Shown in pieces: positions 35,276 to 45,159 of a stretch of 64,000 nucleotides of DNA (positions are counted from its first letter, which is position 1; each line of letters starts with the position of its first letter). The notes beneath the pieces were generated by a model. The model was not told the DNA's origin, did not search any database, and worked only from the letters and a program-made list of their open reading frames with translations. The DNA is taken from positions 673,940 through 737,939 of the forward strand of contig CAVQOI010000004.1 of NCBI GenBank assembly GCA_963714425.1, in the 5' to 3' direction. Both the position numbers and the translations under genes were made by a program. This DNA comes from DATCYX01 sp963714425. GTDB taxonomy: Bacteria; Chloroflexota; Anaerolineae; Anaerolineales; UBA4823.

Positions 35276-36823
35276 ATGCTTGCACGCGTGTTTTCCTGCG
35301 CCGTGATCGGTTTGGAGGGGGTCATCGTCGAAGTCGAGGCGGATACCGGGCAAGGCCTGCCGGGAATGACCATCGTGGGATTGCCAGACGCTGCCGTACA
35401 GGAGAGCCGCGAGCGCGTGCAGGCGGCGGTGCGCAACGCCGGGATTGAGTACCCGCGCAAACGCATCATCGTCAACCTCGCCCCGGCCTCCGTTCGCAAA
35501 GAAGGTCCGTCATACGACCTGCCCATCGCACTGGGTGTGCTCATCATGAGCGGGCGCATCCCCCAGGAGGCTGTCGAAGGCACCCTGGTGATTGGCGAGC
35601 TCTCGCTGGATGGCAGTGTGCGCCACGCCCGCGGTGTGCTGCCCATGGCAGCTGTCGCCCGGCAAGAAGGCTTTCATCGCATCTTTGTCCCCGAAGTGGA
35701 TGCCCCGGAAGCCGCCCTCATCCCTGACCTGGAAGTCATCCCGGTCCCCTCCCTGGCAGCCCTCACCCTGCACCTGACTGGCAAAGCCAAGTTACAGACG
35801 CAGCCCACCATTACCCCAGACGACCTGCCTCTGCCACCGCATACCGACTTTCGCGAGGTCAAAGGACAGGAGCACGTCAAGCGCGCTCTGGAGGTTGCCG
35901 CAGCTGGGTCGCATAACGTACTGATGGTTGGACCTCCAGGGTCAGGCAAAACGCTGCTGGCGCGTGCCATGCCGGGCATCCTGCCGCGCATGACCATCGA
36001 AGAAGCTCTGGATGTGACCCGCATCTACTCTGTTGCAGACCTGCTGCCCTCAGATGTGCCCCTGGTGCGCAACCGCCCGTTCCGGGCTCCGCACCACACC
36101 ATCTCCCACGCCGGTCTTGTGGGTGGCGGCAACTGGCCACACCCGGGAGAGATCTCCCTGGCGCACCGTGGGGTGTTATTTCTGGACGAGCTGCCTGAGT
36201 TCGGCCCGCGCGTCTTAGAAGTCATGCGCCAGCCCATCGAAGACAAAATCGTCACCATCAGCCGGGCGCAAGGCTCGCTGACTTTCCCTGCGAATTTCCA
36301 GCTCATATCCGCCATGAACCCCTGCCCATGCGGATACTACGGCGACCCGGTGAAACCCTGCACTTGCGCTTCAGGCATGGTAACCAAATACCAAAAGCGC
36401 ATCTCCGGCCCGCTGCTCGACCGCATCGATATCCACATCGAGGTGCCGCGCGTCGAGTATGACAAGCTCAGCGACCAGCGCCTGGGGGAATCGTCCGAGA
36501 CGATCCAGGGACGGGTCGAAGCAGCGCGGGAAATCCAGCGCAAGCGTTTCCCGAGCAGTGCAGCCCGTGCGCAGCTATTAACGCAACCTTCAACCTGTAA
36601 TTCGGATATGACCCCTGCCCAGATACGCCTGCATTGCCAGCTGGATGACGCCTGCCGCTCCCTGATGAAGACTGCCATGCAGCAATTGCAGCTCACTGCC
36701 CGAGCATACCACCGCATCCTCAAGCTGGCGCGCACCATCGCGGATCTGGCGGGAAGTGAGCAAATTAACCCCGCCCACCTGGCAGAGGCGCTGCAGTACA
36801 GGCCGAGACTATTTGGCGGATGA
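35276..36823 (+). CDS. comM: YifB/ComM family Mg-chelatase-like AAA+ ATPase
   Basis: A 515-residue protein with the ComM layout: an N-terminal Lon-protease-like domain (about 1-165, GMTIVGLPDAAVQESRERV), an AAA+ domain with Walker A GPPGSGKT (about residue 220) and Walker B LFLDELPEF, the AMNPCPCGYYGD cysteine segment, and a C-terminal magnesium-chelatase-type helical domain (ARAYHRILKLARTIADL). In competent bacteria ComM is a hexameric helicase that promotes branch migration in natural transformation. Competence here is not otherwise shown in the window. Confidence 0.93.
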   Translation: MLARVFSCAVIGLEGVIVEVEADTGQGLPGMTIVGLPDAAVQESRERVQAAVRNAGIEYPRKRIIVNLAPASVRKEGPSYDLPIALGVLIMSGRIPQEAVEGTLVIGELSLDGSVRHARGVLPMAAVARQEGFHRIFVPEVDAPEAALIPDLEVIPVPSLAALTLHLTGKAKLQTQPTITPDDLPLPPHTDFREVKGQEHVKRALEVAAAGSHNVLMVGPPGSGKTLLARAMPGILPRMTIEEALDVTRIYSVADLLPSDVPLVRNRPFRAPHHTISHAGLVGGGNWPHPGEISLAHRGVLFLDELPEFGPRVLEVMRQPIEDKIVTISRAQGSLTFPANFQLISAMNPCPCGYYGDPVKPCTCASGMVTKYQKRISGPLLDRIDIHIEVPRVEYDKLSDQRLGESSETIQGRVEAAREIQRKRFPSSAARAQLLTQPSTCNSDMTPAQIRLHCQLDDACRSLMKTAMQQLQLTARAYHRILKLARTIADLAGSEQINPAHLAEALQYRPRLFGG

Positions 36824-36834
36824 TCTTCATCTGA

Positions 36835-38082
36835 ATGAGAATTTCGAATACTCCGCGCATCTATTGGATCTTCCTTGCTGCACTCTTCCTGCGGGTGGGG
36901 TGGGGTATCGTCACACCAGCACTACCCGAGTCGGACTTCGCCTGGTATGACCAGGTCGCCCGCAATTTGGCATCAGGCCTGGGGTACAGCGATTCGATGG
37001 GTGTGCCCACAGCGTATCGTCCGCCAGCATACCCAATCTTTCTGGCAGGCATTTACCGCATCAGCGCTGGCTCACTCCTGGCAGCCCGACTGGCGAATGC
37101 CCTGCTGGGCGCGCTGGCGGTTCTGCTGACCTATCACCTATGCCTTCAAATATTTTCAAAACGGACAGCTGTCTGGGCAGCAGCACTGCATGCTTTCACG
37201 CCAAGCCTGATCTTATTCAGCGGGTTGCTCGCTTCAGAAAACGTGGCGATCCCCCTGCTCCTGGCAAGCCTGATCTTCGCCTTGCGCGGGTTGGAGCGCA
37301 ACCACGCCGGGTGGCTGGTTGCCAGCGGAGTGCTCATCGGCTGGACTTCTCTGGCACGAAGCATATTTGTTCTTCTGCCCGTCACCTGGCTGATCTGGGC
37401 TTTCATTCAAAAGATCGCCCCCCGTCGAATTGCTGCGGCTACGCTCTGGCTGGCGGTTGGGATGGTGGCAGCATTGCTTCCCTGGACGGCTCGTAATTTC
37501 GTGGTATTTGGTCGCTTCATACCCCTTTCGAGTAATAGTGGAGGCATGCTGCTTTACAACTTCAATCCCGCTTTTCAAGGACGAGGCCTGCTCGGAAGCC
37601 AGATCCCTGGGTTGGCAGAGCTCCACGCCCAGGGATTGGATGAATCTGAATTGGATGTTGCCAGCCGTTCGCTAGCCTTTGAGTTCATCCGCGAGAATCC
37701 ACTACGTGTCCTTCAGATGGCGCCGCTTAAGCTATTTTATCTCTACCGGGATGACGTATCCGGCGTATCCTGGGCTGACAGAAATCCCCAACAACCCCTT
37801 CCGGCGATTGTCCGCATGGGATTGAAGCTTGTCGCTCAAGCATATTATATGGCGCTCATGCTTCTCGCCCTGATAGCCTTGTTTTCCTTTCGCAAGCTGC
37901 CTAGGGACGGTCGCTGGATCTACGTATTGCTACCCATTCTATATCAAACCTTCTTTCACACCCTGTTTTTCGGCGACGACCGCTACCACCTGCCCATCCT
38001 GCCACTCCTGGCAATCTTCGCAGGCTTCCAGGCTACCGATTATTGGGATCAATTCACGAGGCGCAGGTATCCCGATGGCTAG
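36835..38082 (+). CDS. GT39-type membrane glycosyltransferase
   Basis: A 415-residue multi-pass protein of the ArnT/PMT-like glycosyltransferase 39 group. The first periplasmic loop has the acidic motif ESDFAWYDQVARNLASG and YRPPAYPIFLA, typical of lipid-linked sugar donors. About ten membrane helices follow, with the usual SLARSIF and PWTARNFVVFG segments. It would transfer a sugar from a polyprenyl phosphate to a surface acceptor. The start is ATG 36835, only 12 bases after comM; no clear ribosome-binding site. Confidence 0.78.
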   Translation: MRISNTPRIYWIFLAALFLRVGWGIVTPALPESDFAWYDQVARNLASGLGYSDSMGVPTAYRPPAYPIFLAGIYRISAGSLLAARLANALLGALAVLLTYHLCLQIFSKRTAVWAAALHAFTPSLILFSGLLASENVAIPLLLASLIFALRGLERNHAGWLVASGVLIGWTSLARSIFVLLPVTWLIWAFIQKIAPRRIAAATLWLAVGMVAALLPWTARNFVVFGRFIPLSSNSGGMLLYNFNPAFQGRGLLGSQIPGLAELHAQGLDESELDVASRSLAFEFIRENPLRVLQMAPLKLFYLYRDDVSGVSWADRNPQQPLPAIVRMGLKLVAQAYYMALMLLALIALFSFRKLPRDGRWIYVLLPILYQTFFHTLFFGDDRYHLPILPLLAIFAGFQATDYWDQFTRRRYPDG

Positions 38083-38688
38083 ATGGCTGCCCATCTCCTG
38101 AGCGAGGCAATTTCACTCGCAATCGTAGGCTCATAATGAAATTGAGATCCGCTTATCCAACTCAAGGATCATTTCATTGATCCTGAACTCCAGCAGGTCT
38201 TATAGGCGATGCCTCTCCAAACTTGGTGGACGATCAGGATAATAGGCGATTGGCTTGCCCATCCTCAGGCAAATTCATTACTCCAAGGAGCATCCCCCGC
38301 CAGTACAGCAGGTCGATGGTTCGGACAATCAGGAAGTACGTGGCATCGTTCATGAATCCATCATTACATAATTCTTTTACGGGAAAGGCTCTCCTTATGT
38401 TTTTCCCCACCCGGTCTGAGTTGATATCAACTTGCAAAAAACTGGGCTCCAGGGGAGTGACCTGCGCAGGATGAGGATGTCTTGAAAAATTGGCTTGACG
38501 AATGGATGGCCAATCGATCGAACAATAGAGTTCGGCGACAGTACAATTTTTTTCTGCGAATTGCTCTTATTTGGTAAAATTTATAGAGCGTTCCAATAAC
38601 TTGCAACAGCTATTACGTGGGCAATTGCCAGAACCATGCAGGCTAATCCCATATACCATTGTGCTTGAGTAACAGATGGGACAAGATT
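38083..38688. other. Intergenic region with a possible minus-strand gene remnant
   Basis: No complete gene is seen in these 606 bases. On the minus strand a frame without ATG is open from about 38570 to 38234 and looks protein-like in its middle (RVGKNIRRAFPVKELCNDGF, LLYWRGMLLGVMNLPEDGQ). It may be the 3' end of a decayed gene, but I do not recognise it. The 38560-38600 stretch is AT-rich and could hold the promoter of the next gene. Confidence 0.3.
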
Positions 38689-40260
38689 ATGAAATTTGTT
38701 AATTGGCTCTTTGGAGAATTTAAGTCACAAAAAAGTAGGTGGTTGATCATTGGTGTACTGGTTATTGGAGCTATCTTGCGGCTATACGTATCTTGGCAAC
38801 CCATAGAGCTTCTCGTTGAAAAGAATCTGCCCGATGATGCCTATTATTACTTTGTCCTCGCCCGTAATACCATCCAGCTGAACCGCGTGAGCATGGATGG
38901 GATCAATGTGACAAATGGATTTCATCCCTTGTGGTGGATTGTTTTACTACCAATATTTGGGGGCTCATCCGCAGGTAGTAACCTACCGATTAGTATTGCA
39001 TTAACTTTAGCGAGTTTGTTGGACCTCGTCTCCATCTGGATCATCGCGCAGCTAGCAGTCTCGCTTACACATCGATGGTATCTGGGCATCATGGCAGCAT
39101 GGTTGTATGCAACGAACCCTTTTGTCATTCTGCAAATCACAAACGGTCTTGAAACTGCAATAGGCATACTTGCGCTCTTAATTTTTTTACTTCTTATGAA
39201 TAAATGGCTAGCCGACGCTGCCAATAATAAACTGGCAATCCTGGTTGGTGTCTCAGGTGGGATGATGTTTTTAGCCCGCAGCGATAGCATATTTCTGCTT
39301 GGATTTGCCTTGTTGGCGGCAATGTGGTTTAGGCAGAATTGCGCGGGCTTTTTTGGAGCAGTCCTAGCGGGGGCAACGGCATTTTTGACTGCACTTCCAT
39401 GGTTGATCTGGAGCCGACTCGTTGTTGGGAGTTGGTTACAAGAAAGTGGTATCGCCGTCCCTTATGCTATCCGAACAAGAGTAGCACTGGAACAGGGACC
39501 AGGCATACTCGTTATCCTTAAGGAGTCTCTCCTGCAACTGGTTTCTTGGCCAATTTTCATACGTGGGGACTTCAGTGGTCTTCCGTTCTTTGTTGGATAT
39601 GGGCTGTGGGCTCTTGCAGTTGTAGGGCTAATAATTCGTTGGCGAAGGTCTGGGAATAGGCTTGAAATTGCCAGATTACTTCCGCTCATCGGGAGCGGAT
39701 TGGCCCTGGTAGTTGCACATGCAGGATTTCGTTGGTATCCTCGTCCGTGGTACTTTGTCCCATCTTCCATTGCATTTGCATTAGCCTTTGTATTAGCCGC
39801 TAAGCGTTTCCTAAGCACGCCGAGAAGGATATACTTGGCAACTTTAGCATTTACTGTCTATTTTGTTATCTCAGGCTATGTGTTTTGGCAGATTGGATAC
39901 TATCCCTGGCAAAGGGAGATGCTCGCAGCCAATAATTGGCTGGCTGATAATATCCCCCCACATTCAAATGTTGCGAGTTTCAATTCGGGGATTTTCACCT
40001 ATTACAATGACTTCCGGGTAACCAATTTGGATGGCGTGGTAAACCATCAAGCTTACCAAGCAGTTCGGGACAGGCAAATCCTTGAATACTTACGTCGAAG
40101 TGATGTGGATTACCTGATTGACACTGATTGGGCGATCTGGGAAGAATACGCACAATTCATGGGGAATGCATCATCCATCTCATTAGAGGAAATTGGTATT
40201 TTAAGTGAAAAGATGAGTGAAACGCTGGGTTATCTGAGAATCTATCAGGTGATACGGTAA
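38689..40260 (+). CDS. Membrane glycosyltransferase-like protein
   Basis: A 523-residue multi-pass protein with about eleven hydrophobic helices. The first loop has EKNLPDDAYYYFVLARN, an acidic pair as in GT39/GT-C enzymes, followed by NGFHPLWW. A soluble C-terminal domain of about 110 residues (HSNVASFNSGIFTYY, VDYLIDTDWAIW) is common in GT-C proteins of this type. I start at ATG 38689 (MKFVNWLFG); the frame extends to 38659. The gene is visibly richer in A and T than its neighbours, suggesting separate acquisition. The sugar and acceptor are unknown. Confidence 0.7.
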   Translation: MKFVNWLFGEFKSQKSRWLIIGVLVIGAILRLYVSWQPIELLVEKNLPDDAYYYFVLARNTIQLNRVSMDGINVTNGFHPLWWIVLLPIFGGSSAGSNLPISIALTLASLLDLVSIWIIAQLAVSLTHRWYLGIMAAWLYATNPFVILQITNGLETAIGILALLIFLLLMNKWLADAANNKLAILVGVSGGMMFLARSDSIFLLGFALLAAMWFRQNCAGFFGAVLAGATAFLTALPWLIWSRLVVGSWLQESGIAVPYAIRTRVALEQGPGILVILKESLLQLVSWPIFIRGDFSGLPFFVGYGLWALAVVGLIIRWRRSGNRLEIARLLPLIGSGLALVVAHAGFRWYPRPWYFVPSSIAFALAFVLAAKRFLSTPRRIYLATLAFTVYFVISGYVFWQIGYYPWQREMLAANNWLADNIPPHSNVASFNSGIFTYYNDFRVTNLDGVVNHQAYQAVRDRQILEYLRRSDVDYLIDTDWAIWEEYAQFMGNASSISLEEIGILSEKMSETLGYLRIYQVIR

Positions 40261-40288
40261 GCTTGGATCACTGCCTCAGGTTACACAA

Positions 40289-41918
40289 TCATGCCATCAA
40301 CAATAGGTAATCGCTGTACCCGCCCGTATAAGCTTTCAAATCCCTGTCTTCGATTGCCAGGATGCGCTGGACTGTCCGGTCGAGAAAGTAGCGATCGTGG
40401 GAGATAACCAGCACAGTGCCAACGAATTCCTCAAGCGCCTGTTCCAAGACTGCCGCAGAGGCAATGTCCAGGTTATTTGTCGGCTCATCCAGCAACAGAA
40501 AATTCGCGCCCGAGAGCACCAAGAGCGCCAGCTGCAACCGGCTGCGCTCTCCGCCGGATAAATCGCCAATTCTGTGGGAAACCTGGGAATAAGTAAACAA
40601 ATAGCGCAGTAAGAAAGCTGTGGCGCTCGATTCGCTCATTTGGCTTGCATTCCGCACGGCGTCCAACAAAGTCTGGCTGTAATCCAGGTTTTCGTGTTCC
40701 TGCGCATAATGACCGACTTCCACGCTGGGACCAATGACGATCTCGCCTTGAGAGATCGGCTCCTGCCCGAGAAGCATGCGCACCAACACCGATTTTCCAG
40801 AACCGTTGGGACCAATCAACCCCACCCGCTCCCCATGCCAGATGGTCTCGTTTAGGCTCTCATAGATCAAGCTCTCCCCAAAGGATTTGCTCACATTGCA
40901 AAGCTCCAGTACTTTGTTCGAGCCACGCCACCCATTTAGCTGCAGCTGCATACGCCGTCGGATTCAATACGGGCTTCTCGACCTTTTCCATCTTATCCAG
41001 GCGCTTCTGCATGGTTTTGGCACGGGCGGCAAACTTTTCGTTGTCATAGACTTTTCCCCAAATTGCATAGCGTTTGATTGCAGTTTCAAGGTGTTCGATC
41101 TGGTGCTTTTGAGCGCGAAATAATTGCTCTCGGCGCTCTTGGCGCAACTCCTTTTCGATCTCGTAGGATGAGTAATCACCTTCAAAGAGCGTTAATTGCC
41201 CGCTCTCAAGGTCGGCGATGTGCGTGACAACGGCATCCAGCAGGTAGCGATCGTGCGAGATGAGAACTACCGTCTCTTCATAATCGCGGATCAGGCGCTC
41301 AAGGTAGGCTTTGCCAGGCAAATCCAGGTGATTGTCGGGCTCGTCTAGCAACAGGACATCAGGTTTCAACAGCAAGAGGCGCGCCAATCCTATAAGTTTC
41401 TTTTGACCGCCGCTGAGAAGGGAAAGCGGTTTTTTTAGGTCGGCCTCGGGCAGGCCTAGGCCTAGCAACAGCTGATGCACGCGCTGTGCGTAGCTGTCAC
41501 CACCCAGAACTTGGTATTCCTCCAACAGGACTTGCTGATGATCAAGCGCTCGTTGTAGTCTCTTCTCGTTCCCGTAGACAGACGGATCGCCTAAGGCGTC
41601 CTCAATTCGCTTGAGTTCCTCCTGGAGTTCCAATATCCGAGGATTCCCCCACAATGCGGATTCCAGCGCAGTCTGATGGAGATCAAGGTCTGGCTGCTGC
41701 TGAAGGCAGGCCGTGCGGATACCTCGCGCCGAGCTGATCACCCCACCCAACTCGGGAGTATATTCTCCTATTATCAGCTTAAACAATGAAGATTTTCCTA
41801 CGCCATTTGGGCCGATCAAACCGATCTTCTGCCCGCGCTGAATCTCCCAATTTACGTTTTCAAAGATACGTTTAGCACCCAGGATCAAGGTGATATTCGA
41901 TAGCTGGATCTGGATCAT
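40289..41918 (-). pseudogene. ABC-F family ATPase, frameshifted
   Basis: Two overlapping frames form one ABC-F protein. The 5' part (41918-40860) has Walker A GPNGVGKS, signature LLSGGQKK, Walker B VLLLDEPDNHLD, and the interdomain linker. The 3' part (from 40951) has the second ABC domain with GPNGSGKS, LSGGERSRLQLA and FLLLDEPTNNLD. A single-base shift around 40951-40957, between the linker and domain two, separates them. ABC-F proteins lack membrane domains and act on ribosomes, in translation control or antibiotic protection. The break may be an assembly indel; two separate half-proteins are an alternative. Confidence 0.82.
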
Positions 41919-41940
41919 CGTGCTCCCTGATTACATCAAA

Positions 41941-41967
41941 TGCGCCGCAGGGGATGCCTGCGGCGCA
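41941..41967. repeat. Perfect 11-bp hairpin upstream of the ABC-F gene
   Basis: TGCGCCGCAGG (41941-41951) pairs exactly with CCTGCGGCGCA (41957-41967) around a five-base loop. It lies 22 bases before the ABC-F start on the minus strand. It could be a leader hairpin or a dispersed repeat. No T-tract follows on either strand. Confidence 0.6.
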
Positions 41968-42225
41968 AGATAACGAACAACCGATTAACTTCCTACATAC
42001 AGGCGCGTTTCGAGGATAACCCCTGGGGGATAAAACCACGCACACCGATGAAACGTGGAGATGTTCCTGTATCGAAGGTGTAGATCATGGGAAAAATTTT
42101 ACCATGAATAGGATGATCGTGAATTTTTTTATCTTTCATGGGAGTGACCCTACCCTTCATCCACTTGGGTCAACCACTGCCCATTATTACACCTTTTGAG
42201 TGGGGTTTCTCAAAATCGATCTACT

Positions 42226-42614
42226 TTATTGCTTGGTCGTGTAGGGAAGAAAAATTCGCCTCGGGAAAATTATTAAATAACTTATGCTATCGCTTGAGCG
42301 GTTGACGATATCTCCATACGGAACGGTAGTCCCGCTATAATCGCGTCCTTCATCACACAGATTGGTCAGATAGACGTTTGCAGTAGCTTTCAGTCGATCC
42401 AGGACATCCTTGTCCGGATGTCCATAAGAGTTGCTGCTAGTAGATTGGTGTCCAGCTGCCCACACTCGCATGGCTTAATTCTGGAGATGGGTCCTGTGAG
42501 CTGGAGGAATTCTCCACATTGTAGGGGGAAATGACAGTCCCGAGACCCAGGAATACCATAGAAAATAAATGGCGCAATCGCGTTCCCAAGCGCGAGATTC
42601 GAACTTGCTTCATA
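42226..42614 (-). pseudogene. Remnant of a secreted metallo-beta-lactamase-fold (ComEC C-terminal-like) protein
   Basis: A good ribosome-binding site (GGGGAGGGG) precedes ATG 42614, which opens a signal-like N-terminus (MKQVRISRLGTRLRH, then a hydrophobic stretch). About 45 residues later the sequence continues in a different frame as the end of an MBL-fold protein: SNSYGHPDKDVLDRL, then ANVYLTNLCDEGRDYSG and YGDIV, matching the last strands of ComEC/Rec2-like hydrolases. The whole metal-binding core is missing. I infer an internal deletion plus frameshift. The remaining 41968-42225 and 42615-42880 spaces hold nothing recognisable. Confidence 0.55.
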
Positions 42615-42883
42615 TCCCCTCCCCAAGTTTGTAACTTATTGCAGATGCTCAATGCCCTCATGACTGCTTATACGGGAGTATAAAACCCGTGCAAGTCAAA
42701 TCGAGCACCGGCATGAGTCCATGCGCTAAGAAGATCGAGATTGCACATCCCGGGTTAGGGTATTATGATAAAGGAGAGTGAAACACACCAGTTATAATAA
42801 TGTCCCCAGAACCCGCTTGATCACATTCCATCACAGTGCACTTGGGTTCCATGGTACCTATTCGCCAATAGAAGGAGGAAATG

Positions 42884-44089
42884 ATGCAATATGATATGGT
42901 ATTCGAAGGCGGCGGCGCCAAAGGCATGGTCTTCGTCGGCGCGCTGGAAGTGTTTGCATCTGCCGGGCATACCCACGGCAGGTTGCTCGGTACCTCAGCA
43001 GGTGCAATCACCGCCGCGCTCCTTGCAGCGGGTTATCGCCCGCAGGAAATGCTCGAGAGCCTTTCAGAAAAGATCGAAGGTCGCTCAGTATTTTCGGATT
43101 TCATGGCGGTGCCTTCGGCTCTGGACAAAGCAACTATCCATAGCAGCGCGACGCGCGAACTACTGCGAAACATCGACCTGCCTTTTATTCCCGAGCGATT
43201 TGAAGAAAAACTGGACGACCAGCTCGTCGAATGGCTGGCAGCACAGCCGAGCCTACGATCGGTTTTTTCCTTTATAGAACGCGGCGGATGGTATTCGGCG
43301 GATAATTTTGTCACCTGGCTCCAGCAGCGACTGGACACTGGCATCCATGATGCGAAACCCCGCCAATTTAGCAAGATGACCCTCTCTCAATTCAATACAG
43401 CATCACACACAGACCTTACATTGGTGGCCTCAGATACCACGGACGGGGCTATGCTTGTTCTCAACCACCGCACGGCGCCTGATCTCCCCCTGGTATGGGC
43501 TGTGCGTATGTCTATGAGCGTGCCACTCCTATGGCAGGAGGTTGTTTGGCAAGGCGATTGGGGTCTGTATCGCGGACGCCCATTGGCTGGTCATGCAATT
43601 GTGGATGGCGGGTTGCTCTCTAATTTTCCCATCGAACTCTTCGTCTCCCGCGCTGCACCCGTTATGAACGTCATGGGATCTGACGCCAGCCAGAATGTGC
43701 TGGGGATGTTGATTGACGAATTGCTGGATGTCCCGGGAACAGAAACCGCCAAACCAACCCAGGCGAAGATCAGCCTGAGCGATCTGCGCACAGTCCAGCG
43801 CATATCAAACCTGGTCAACACCACGCTGAGCGCGCGCGACAAAAATGTCATCGATGCATTTGAAAAATTAGTCGTGCGCTTGCCTGCCAAGGGCTTCGGG
43901 ACAACGGAATTCGATATGACCGACGAGCGGCGCGAGCTGTTGGTAAACGCCGGTCGGACAGCAATGCAAACTCACTTTGAGCAAGCCATTCCAGAGGAGT
44001 TCGAGCTCAACTTTGGGGTGGGGGCAAGCGAAGGTGATATTCAGGCGCAGGAGATGGCAGATAAGACTGCACTAAAGATGTTGAAGTAA
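42884..44089 (+). CDS. Patatin-like phospholipase
   Basis: A 401-residue serine hydrolase with a Ser-Asp dyad. The oxyanion-hole motif is FEGGGAKGM near the N-terminus, the nucleophile elbow is GTSAG (about residue 38), and the catalytic Asp is in the DGGLLSNFP motif (about 245). It probably releases fatty acids from membrane lipids. ATG 42884 is preferred over 42881 because AAGGAGG (42872-42878) then sits five bases away. It stands alone, with no immunity or effector-type neighbour. The C-terminal 100 residues are helical and unassigned. Confidence 0.88.
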   Translation: MQYDMVFEGGGAKGMVFVGALEVFASAGHTHGRLLGTSAGAITAALLAAGYRPQEMLESLSEKIEGRSVFSDFMAVPSALDKATIHSSATRELLRNIDLPFIPERFEEKLDDQLVEWLAAQPSLRSVFSFIERGGWYSADNFVTWLQQRLDTGIHDAKPRQFSKMTLSQFNTASHTDLTLVASDTTDGAMLVLNHRTAPDLPLVWAVRMSMSVPLLWQEVVWQGDWGLYRGRPLAGHAIVDGGLLSNFPIELFVSRAAPVMNVMGSDASQNVLGMLIDELLDVPGTETAKPTQAKISLSDLRTVQRISNLVNTTLSARDKNVIDAFEKLVVRLPAKGFGTTEFDMTDERRELLVNAGRTAMQTHFEQAIPEEFELNFGVGASEGDIQAQEMADKTALKMLK

Positions 44090-44214
44090 CCTGCTGTCAG
44101 CTACCAGCTCGCTGCTGATATGTTCGTGGTAACCAGGCGTTCCATCCAGAATGAGGGCAATCGCATCGATGAGCATTGGATTAGGCTTGCAGTCCGGTAA
44201 TGATAATTTGATAC

Positions 44215-44239
44215 AATATCGATGATCATTATCGATATT
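44215..44239. promoter_or_regulatory. Palindromic operator before the pirin gene
   Basis: AATATCGAT (44215-44223) and ATCGATATT (44231-44239) are exact reverse complements around GATCATT. The centre, CGATGATCATTATCG, matches 11 of 14 defined positions of the Fur 7-1-7 consensus. It begins within a TACAAT -10-like element (44212-44217), so a bound repressor would block the start. The family of the regulator is inference. Confidence 0.55.
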
Positions 44240-44257
44240 AAGAAATGAGACTAAGCA

Positions 44258-45127
44258 ATGACAGGCATATCACGCAAAATCAAACAGATTATCGATCCAC
44301 AATTCGTGATGGAAGGCGCAGGCGTTAAGTTACGCCGTTCGTTCGGACCAAACCGCACCAACTACTATGACCCCTTCTTACTCTTTGACCACTTTGCTTT
44401 CAACGACCCGGTTGAAGGGCCCATCCTTGGTTTCCCGACACATCCCCACCGTGGTATTGAGACGGTTACGTACATGCTGGAAGGCAATGTGCGCCACCGT
44501 GACAGCCTGGGCAATATGGGGATCATTGGTCCAGGAGATGTGCAGTGGATGACCAGTGGGCGTGGCATCCTTCACGAGGAAATGCCAAAACGTGGACCTG
44601 AAGGCGTGATCTACGGCTTCCAGTTGTGGGTCAATTTGCCCGCGGCAGAAAAAATGAGCCAGCCACGCTACCAGGAAGTAAACGCAGTCAGCATCCCTGC
44701 GCTCGAGAGCAATGGCGTAATAGTTCGCGTAGTGGCAGGAGAATATCAAGGCACGCCAGGGCCCGTAACCGAGATCGCCGCAAAGCCTCTTTACATGGAT
44801 GTAACCCTGGAGCCCGAGACAAATTTCCAATTATCCGTACCAGAAGGGCATACTACAATCGCCTATATATTCGAAGGCGAAGGGCTGTTCGGTGCCAGCA
44901 CTGATGATCCTGGAGAATTTATCCAGTCAGTGCGCATGGCTGTCTTCGAGAAAGGCGAGCTTATCGATGTTCGGACCGGGGCAGGCTCTCCGGTGCGCTT
45001 CATGCTCATGGCGGGCGCGCCGTTCAAAGAGCCAATCGTCCCTTATGGGCCGTTCGTGATGAACACTGAGGAGGAGATCCGGCAGGCGCTGCAAGACCTG
45101 CGAAATGGCACCTTCGTACAGAATTAG
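44258..45127 (+). CDS. Pirin family protein
   Basis: A 289-residue bicupin. The N-terminal cupin has the iron-binding pattern FPTHPHRGIETVTYMLEG, then HRDSLGNMGIIGPGDVQWMTSGRGILHEEMP with the further His and Glu ligands. The C-terminal cupin (about 175-285) lacks an obvious metal site, as is usual. Bacterial pirins include quercetin-dioxygenase-like and regulatory members, often linked to redox or metal stress. The palindrome just upstream fits such control. No Shine-Dalgarno is clear before ATG 44258. Confidence 0.88.
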   Translation: MTGISRKIKQIIDPQFVMEGAGVKLRRSFGPNRTNYYDPFLLFDHFAFNDPVEGPILGFPTHPHRGIETVTYMLEGNVRHRDSLGNMGIIGPGDVQWMTSGRGILHEEMPKRGPEGVIYGFQLWVNLPAAEKMSQPRYQEVNAVSIPALESNGVIVRVVAGEYQGTPGPVTEIAAKPLYMDVTLEPETNFQLSVPEGHTTIAYIFEGEGLFGASTDDPGEFIQSVRMAVFEKGELIDVRTGAGSPVRFMLMAGAPFKEPIVPYGPFVMNTEEEIRQALQDLRNGTFVQN

Positions 45128-45159
45128 TGCAGGGCGCAAACCCTTATTGGAAGGCTGGC

